Assembly (NCBI GenBank): GCA_937982565.1
Contig: CALJLN010000025.1
Location: 1 to 64,000, forward strand
Source of the DNA: UBA2421 sp002343075
Lineage (GTDB): Bacteria > Planctomycetota > Phycisphaerae > Tepidisphaerales > Tepidisphaeraceae
Reading direction: 5' to 3'
Length of the DNA stretch: 64,000 bases
Part shown: in pieces, positions 60,521-64,000 of the stretch
How the letters are laid out: every line of letters begins with the position of its first letter
How positions within the stretch are numbered: position 1 is the first letter of the stretch
Made by a program: the position numbers and the translations under genes
Notes under the pieces: model-generated
Seen by the model: the letters and a program-made list of their open reading frames with translations, nothing else
Database searches by the model: none
What the model was told of the DNA's origin: nothing

Positions 60521-62530
60521 ATGCAGAAGATTTCACCAGACGATGCCTCATCGAAAAGTGCCGACCTCATCGCGGGGAACATCGAGCAACTGAAGGCTCT
60601 GTTCCCGGAAGTCGTCACTGAGAGCAAGATCAACTTCGATGTTCTCAAACAAGTGCTTGGAGGGATGGTCGAGGATCGCGAGGAGAAGTACGGTCTGAAC
60701 TGGCCCGGCAAGCGGAAAGCTCGACAACTCGCACTCATGCCCTCTATCGGAACACTCCGTCCAGCAACTAAGGAGAGCGTTGATTGGGACTCCACACAGA
60801 ATCTGATGATCGAAGGTGACAATCTTGAAGTCCTCAAGCTGCTTCAGAAGTCCTATGCAGGCAAGGTGAAGTTGATCTATATCGATCCGCCATACAACAC
60901 CGGCAACGACTTTGTCTATCCGGATGATTTTGCAGACAACATCAAGAATTACCAGATGTTGGCTGGTCTCATTGACTCTGATGGACGCAAGGTCAGCAGC
61001 AACGCGGACAGCTCGGGTCGGTTTCATTCAGCATGGCTTAGTATGATGTATCCCCGGCTGAAACTGGCGCGAGACTTTCTCCGTGCTGATGGGGCGATTT
61101 TCGTTTCGTGTGATGAGAGCGAGCATCCAAGGCTTCGCCTGCTGATGGATGATGTTTTCGGCCAGGAGAACTTTGTAGCCGACCTTGTATGGGCGGCTGG
61201 ACGAAAGAACGATTCCAGACTCATTTCGGTGTCGCATGAATACATCGTTTGCTATGCACGCGATGCAGGTCATCTTCGAACCGCGAAAATCGAGTGGCGG
61301 CAAAGGAAGAGAGGTCTTGAAGGTATATATGAAGAGTACGACCGTCTGAAAGCAAAGCTGCGTTCGGACTACAAGGCCATGACCGAAGGGATGAAGGCTT
61401 GGTTCCGCGAGCTACCCGATAGCCACCCCGCCAAGGCTCACAAGCACTACTGCCATGTTGATCAACGAGGCGTCTACTTTCCCGACAACATATCATGGCC
61501 CGGGGGCGGGGGTCCGAAGTACGAAGTTCTTCATCCGAAAACCAAGCAGCCAGTGAAAGTGCCATCGCGAGGGTGGATGACAAGCGATCCAGAGAAGATG
61601 AGAGCATGGATTGCAGATGATCGGGTGCATTTCGGTGAAGACGAAAACTCAGTGCCTTGCATTAAGTCGTATCTGGCTGATCGCGAGTTTACTGCACCGT
61701 ACAGCGTGTTCTATCAAGATGGCCGTGCAGCGACCAAGCGACTACGCGAGTTGATGGGCACTGATTGCTTCGATTTCCCCAAAGACGAAGTCGTCCTTCA
61801 GGAATTGGTGGCAATGATGACGTCAGGCAGCGACCTCATTCTCGATTTCTTTGCGGGTTCGGCCACCATGGGCCACTCGGTAATGGCTCAGAACTCGGTT
61901 GATGGCCAGCAACGACGTTTCATCCTAGTGCAATTGCCCGAGCCGCTTGATCCAGACAACGAGGTTCAGGCGGCTGCGGCGGCACTTTGTGATCAACTTG
62001 GTCGGCCGAGAAACATTGCGGAACTCGCGAAAGAGAGACTACTGCGTGTCGGCAAGAAGCTTGTTGGCGAGAACCCATTGTTCAAGGGCGACACCGGGTA
62101 TCGAGTGTTCAAGCTTGATTCAAGCAACATCCGTGCATGGGATGCAGACCCAGACGACCTGACAGGTACGCTAAACGCGAACATCGAACACTTGAAACCC
62201 GAACGAACCGAGCAAGATGTGCTGTACGAGCTGCTGCTGAAGCTCGGCCTCGACCTGACGGTGCCAATCGAGAAGAAGAAGATCGGCGGTACGGATGTTC
62301 ACGCCATCGGTGCTGGCTCACTAATCGTGTGCCTGGCGAAGAAGGTCAAACGCGATGATGTTGAGGACTTAGCACAACGGATTATCGACTGGCACAAGAA
62401 GCTCGCACCCGTCGGCGAGACAACGCTCGTGTTCCGCGACAGCGGATTCGAGGACGACGTAGCCAAAAGCAACCTCGCGGCGATCCTCGTGCAACACGGC
62501 TTCGATGAGGCAAGGATACGCAGCTTGTAA
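60521..62530 (+). CDS. type III-like DNA methyltransferase (Mod, beta class)
   Basis: 669 residues from ATG 60521 (GAGGA upstream; GTG 60506 is possible). N-terminal LIAGNIEQLKALFPEVVTE, ENLMIEGDNLEVLKLLQKSYAGKVKLIYIDPPYNTGNDFVYPDDF with motif IV DPPY, a variable target-recognition part (about 210-430), then DLILDFFAGSATMGHSVMAQN (motif I, FxGxG). The order DPPY before FxGxG makes it beta class, N6-adenine-specific as in type III Mod. A matching Res gene is expected further downstream, beyond the window. Confidence 0.9.
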   Translation: MQKISPDDASSKSADLIAGNIEQLKALFPEVVTESKINFDVLKQVLGGMVEDREEKYGLNWPGKRKARQLALMPSIGTLRPATKESVDWDSTQNLMIEGDNLEVLKLLQKSYAGKVKLIYIDPPYNTGNDFVYPDDFADNIKNYQMLAGLIDSDGRKVSSNADSSGRFHSAWLSMMYPRLKLARDFLRADGAIFVSCDESEHPRLRLLMDDVFGQENFVADLVWAAGRKNDSRLISVSHEYIVCYARDAGHLRTAKIEWRQRKRGLEGIYEEYDRLKAKLRSDYKAMTEGMKAWFRELPDSHPAKAHKHYCHVDQRGVYFPDNISWPGGGGPKYEVLHPKTKQPVKVPSRGWMTSDPEKMRAWIADDRVHFGEDENSVPCIKSYLADREFTAPYSVFYQDGRAATKRLRELMGTDCFDFPKDEVVLQELVAMMTSGSDLILDFFAGSATMGHSVMAQNSVDGQQRRFILVQLPEPLDPDNEVQAAAAALCDQLGRPRNIAELAKERLLRVGKKLVGENPLFKGDTGYRVFKLDSSNIRAWDADPDDLTGTLNANIEHLKPERTEQDVLYELLLKLGLDLTVPIEKKKIGGTDVHAIGAGSLIVCLAKKVKRDDVEDLAQRIIDWHKKLAPVGETTLVFRDSGFEDDVAKSNLAAILVQHGFDEARIRSL

Positions 62531-62572
62531 CAGGTGAGTGGTAGGCAGTGGGTTGATGAAGGGAAGTGAGCA

Positions 62573-63208
62573 ATGAGCAGGTTGGCAATCGATCTGGAGT
62601 ATGTTCTGTGTCTCAATCAGCAAGGTGGCTTCAACTACGCGATACGCAGCCATCGCCTTGAAGGTGGGCATCCGATTTGGGTGATCGACTCAACAGGCCC
62701 GGATGTCGTATGGCGGCTCGAACGGCTAACCGATGGGGTTCCTGAGGCACCAGGCGGAACCCGAGATCGCGTTGACCGAGTAGACTTTTACATATTGCAG
62801 CGTGATCTGCAGCCTTTGCTGGCAGCACTGCCCGCTGCATCAGCACCACATAGCACAACCTATTTGTTGCCAGTTACCGATTCGCGAGGGACGGAGCGAT
62901 ACGCGGGCAAAACCGTGCGTCCATTAGCTCAGATTGGGCGGTACAGCGGCGTTACTTCCGTTCGATGGGAGAATCGTCACAGCCTGCCGTATTTTGCCGC
63001 TGTGGCTGCCGACGCAGAACTGCATCTTGATGTTGAAATGACCCCAGCAAAGGGTTACGGCTCGGAATTGCCGGAGCTTCACTTTGGGTTCAGTGCTGCC
63101 TACTCGGTATCTGGCGTCAGCGGTGCGGGAGTTAGCTTTGCGGAGATTCGGCTTCCTCAGGCTTTGTATGCCTTGATTCTGCGTGATTTGCGATGGCACC
63201 TACGTTGA
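62573..63208 (+). CDS. hypothetical protein of the defence operon
   Basis: 211 residues. Beta-rich: LAIDLEYVLCLNQQGGFNYAIRSH, HPIWVIDSTGPDVVWRLERL, DFYILQRDLQPLLAALPAASA, STTYLLPVTDSRGTERYAGKTVRPLAQIGRYSG, SFAEIRLPQALYALILRDLRWHL. No family recognised and no membrane segment. It has a GAGCAATG start with moderate spacing, 42 bases after the methylase, on the same strand. It may be a regulator or specificity factor of the system. Confidence 0.65.
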   Translation: MSRLAIDLEYVLCLNQQGGFNYAIRSHRLEGGHPIWVIDSTGPDVVWRLERLTDGVPEAPGGTRDRVDRVDFYILQRDLQPLLAALPAASAPHSTTYLLPVTDSRGTERYAGKTVRPLAQIGRYSGVTSVRWENRHSLPYFAAVAADAELHLDVEMTPAKGYGSELPELHFGFSAAYSVSGVSGAGVSFAEIRLPQALYALILRDLRWHLR

Positions 63209-63267
63209 GCGATCGAGCGGCTGCGGGAAACGCTCCACCATGTGAAGTACGACGAATGTGAGATGAT

Positions 63268-64000
63268 ATGTACCTGATGTACGTCGATGAAAGCGGTGAC
63301 TGCGGCATGCCGGCGGATGGCTCACAGACTCCGCTGTTCTGTCTTTCGGGCGTCGTGGTGCATGAATTGTGCTGGAGGGAAGTGCTCTCCGAACTTGTCG
63401 ATTTTCGACGATGGCTGTGGGCGAAGTACAACATCTATCAGGATGATGAACTTCATGCCGGGGACATGATCAGCAAGCGTCCATCGAAACTGCCCCCGTC
63501 GTTTCGGGGTCTGTCCAAGCACACACGCTTGGCGATCGTGAGAAACTTCGCAGACACGATCGCGAAGCTGCAGAACATCAGCATCATCAATGTCGTGGTG
63601 GACAAGCGAAACGGACACGCGAAAACGAAGGATGAAGTGTTTCGCTGGGCGTGGTACTCGCTCTTTCAGCGATTCGAGAACACGATCCGACGCAAAAACT
63701 TTCCAGGGCCGAAGAACAACGACGATCGCGGCTTGATCTTTCCAGACAACACGGACGGTCAGAAGCTCCGGCAGTTTCTGGCGAAGATGCAGGTGACGAA
63801 TCCGCTGAAGATCAAACAGCGATCAGGGTCGTTCGTGCATGTTGATGAGCCGATCAAGTTGATCGTTGAGCACCCAGTGATGCGTGATTCGCGTGAGTCG
63901 TACTTCGTTCAGGTGGCAGACTGTGCGGTCTTCCTGCTCAAGCAGAGCATCGAGCCGTCCAACTACATGAGACAGGTTGGCGGGAAGGCGTACTTCAGCA
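63268..64000 (+). CDS. DUF3800 domain protein, cut by the window edge
   Basis: At least 244 residues, open to the last base. It begins MYLMYVDESGDCGMPADG, the YxDESGD motif of DUF3800, followed by FCLSGVVVHELCWREVLSEL, ELHAGDMISK and NISIINVVVDKRNGHAKTKDEVFRWAWYSLFQRFEN. The fold resembles RNase H-like nucleases, with the Asp and Glu of DESGD and the final VQVADCAVFLLKQ as metal ligands. It is common in restriction and toxin islands. It is likely part of the same cargo operon. Confidence 0.88.
   Translation, partial: MYLMYVDESGDCGMPADGSQTPLFCLSGVVVHELCWREVLSELVDFRRWLWAKYNIYQDDELHAGDMISKRPSKLPPSFRGLSKHTRLAIVRNFADTIAKLQNISIINVVVDKRNGHAKTKDEVFRWAWYSLFQRFENTIRRKNFPGPKNNDDRGLIFPDNTDGQKLRQFLAKMQVTNPLKIKQRSGSFVHVDEPIKLIVEHPVMRDSRESYFVQVADCAVFLLKQSIEPSNYMRQVGGKAYFS

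Noticed and set aside
1..64000. CRISPR arrays and rRNA genes
   Set aside because: No regularly spaced identical repeats and no rRNA-like stretches were seen on either strand.

Overview
The window looks like a chromosome segment of a GC-rich planctomycete, most likely in or near the Phycisphaerae. The evidence is a degenerate PEP-CTERM protein, a TadE-like pseudopilin fused to a LamG-type domain, RHS-repeat remnants, Ala/Pro/Lys-rich extensions on housekeeping proteins, and a scattered order of core genes (rpsU, rsfS-hemL, rplM-rpsI, argJ). This placement is inferred from protein character only; no rRNA gene is present.

Layout. 1-2.4 kb: three ORFs of unknown function, each followed by an attC-like element; this resembles an integron cassette array without an integrase. 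2.5-5.1 kb: small accessory genes, including a PEP-CTERM gene broken at a G8 run and a short beta-helix protein. 5.1-17.1 kb: core-like genes: rpsU, a three-gene ABC export cluster, rsfS-hemL, a lipoprotein, an SH3-domain protein, a DUF3467 protein and a GlcD-type oxidase. 17.1-21.4 kb: a decayed region with four parS-like palindromes and long inverted repeats around two RHS fragments and an IS5-like element whose transposase carries an amber codon. 21.4-34.7 kb: a TadE-like protein, an S10 peptidase, rplM-rpsI, a HigBA-type toxin-antitoxin pair, argJ, a minus-strand transporter/histidine kinase/response regulator operon, an ArsR-methyltransferase fusion and a FAD-dependent reductase, ending at tRNA-Ser(CGA).

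34.8-64 kb and beyond: an integrated mobile element next to the tRNA-Ser gene. It carries a tyrosine recombinase, an AlpA-like excisionase/regulator, two divergent VirD4/TraD-like ATPases with a satellite operon of unknown genes, an ArdC-like antirestriction protein, a CHC2/Toprim primase, a replication-relaxation protein, and a RHH-Rep-ParA-ParB replication and partition operon with iteron-like repeats inside rep. Its cargo is a long co-directional operon: HigB, HigA-ImmA, an unknown protein, a PLD-SNF2 helicase, DUF4391, DUF262/HNH, a type III-like Mod methyltransferase, an unknown protein and DUF3800. This is probably a restriction-type defence system; it runs off the right edge before any Res subunit or second att site appears.

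The two most unusual signals are a roughly 560-base intergenic region at 47.6-48.17 kb that folds into a closed multibranch structure with two GUGA tetraloops, and the integron-like cassette array at the left edge, whose attC element shows the diagnostic extrahelical base.
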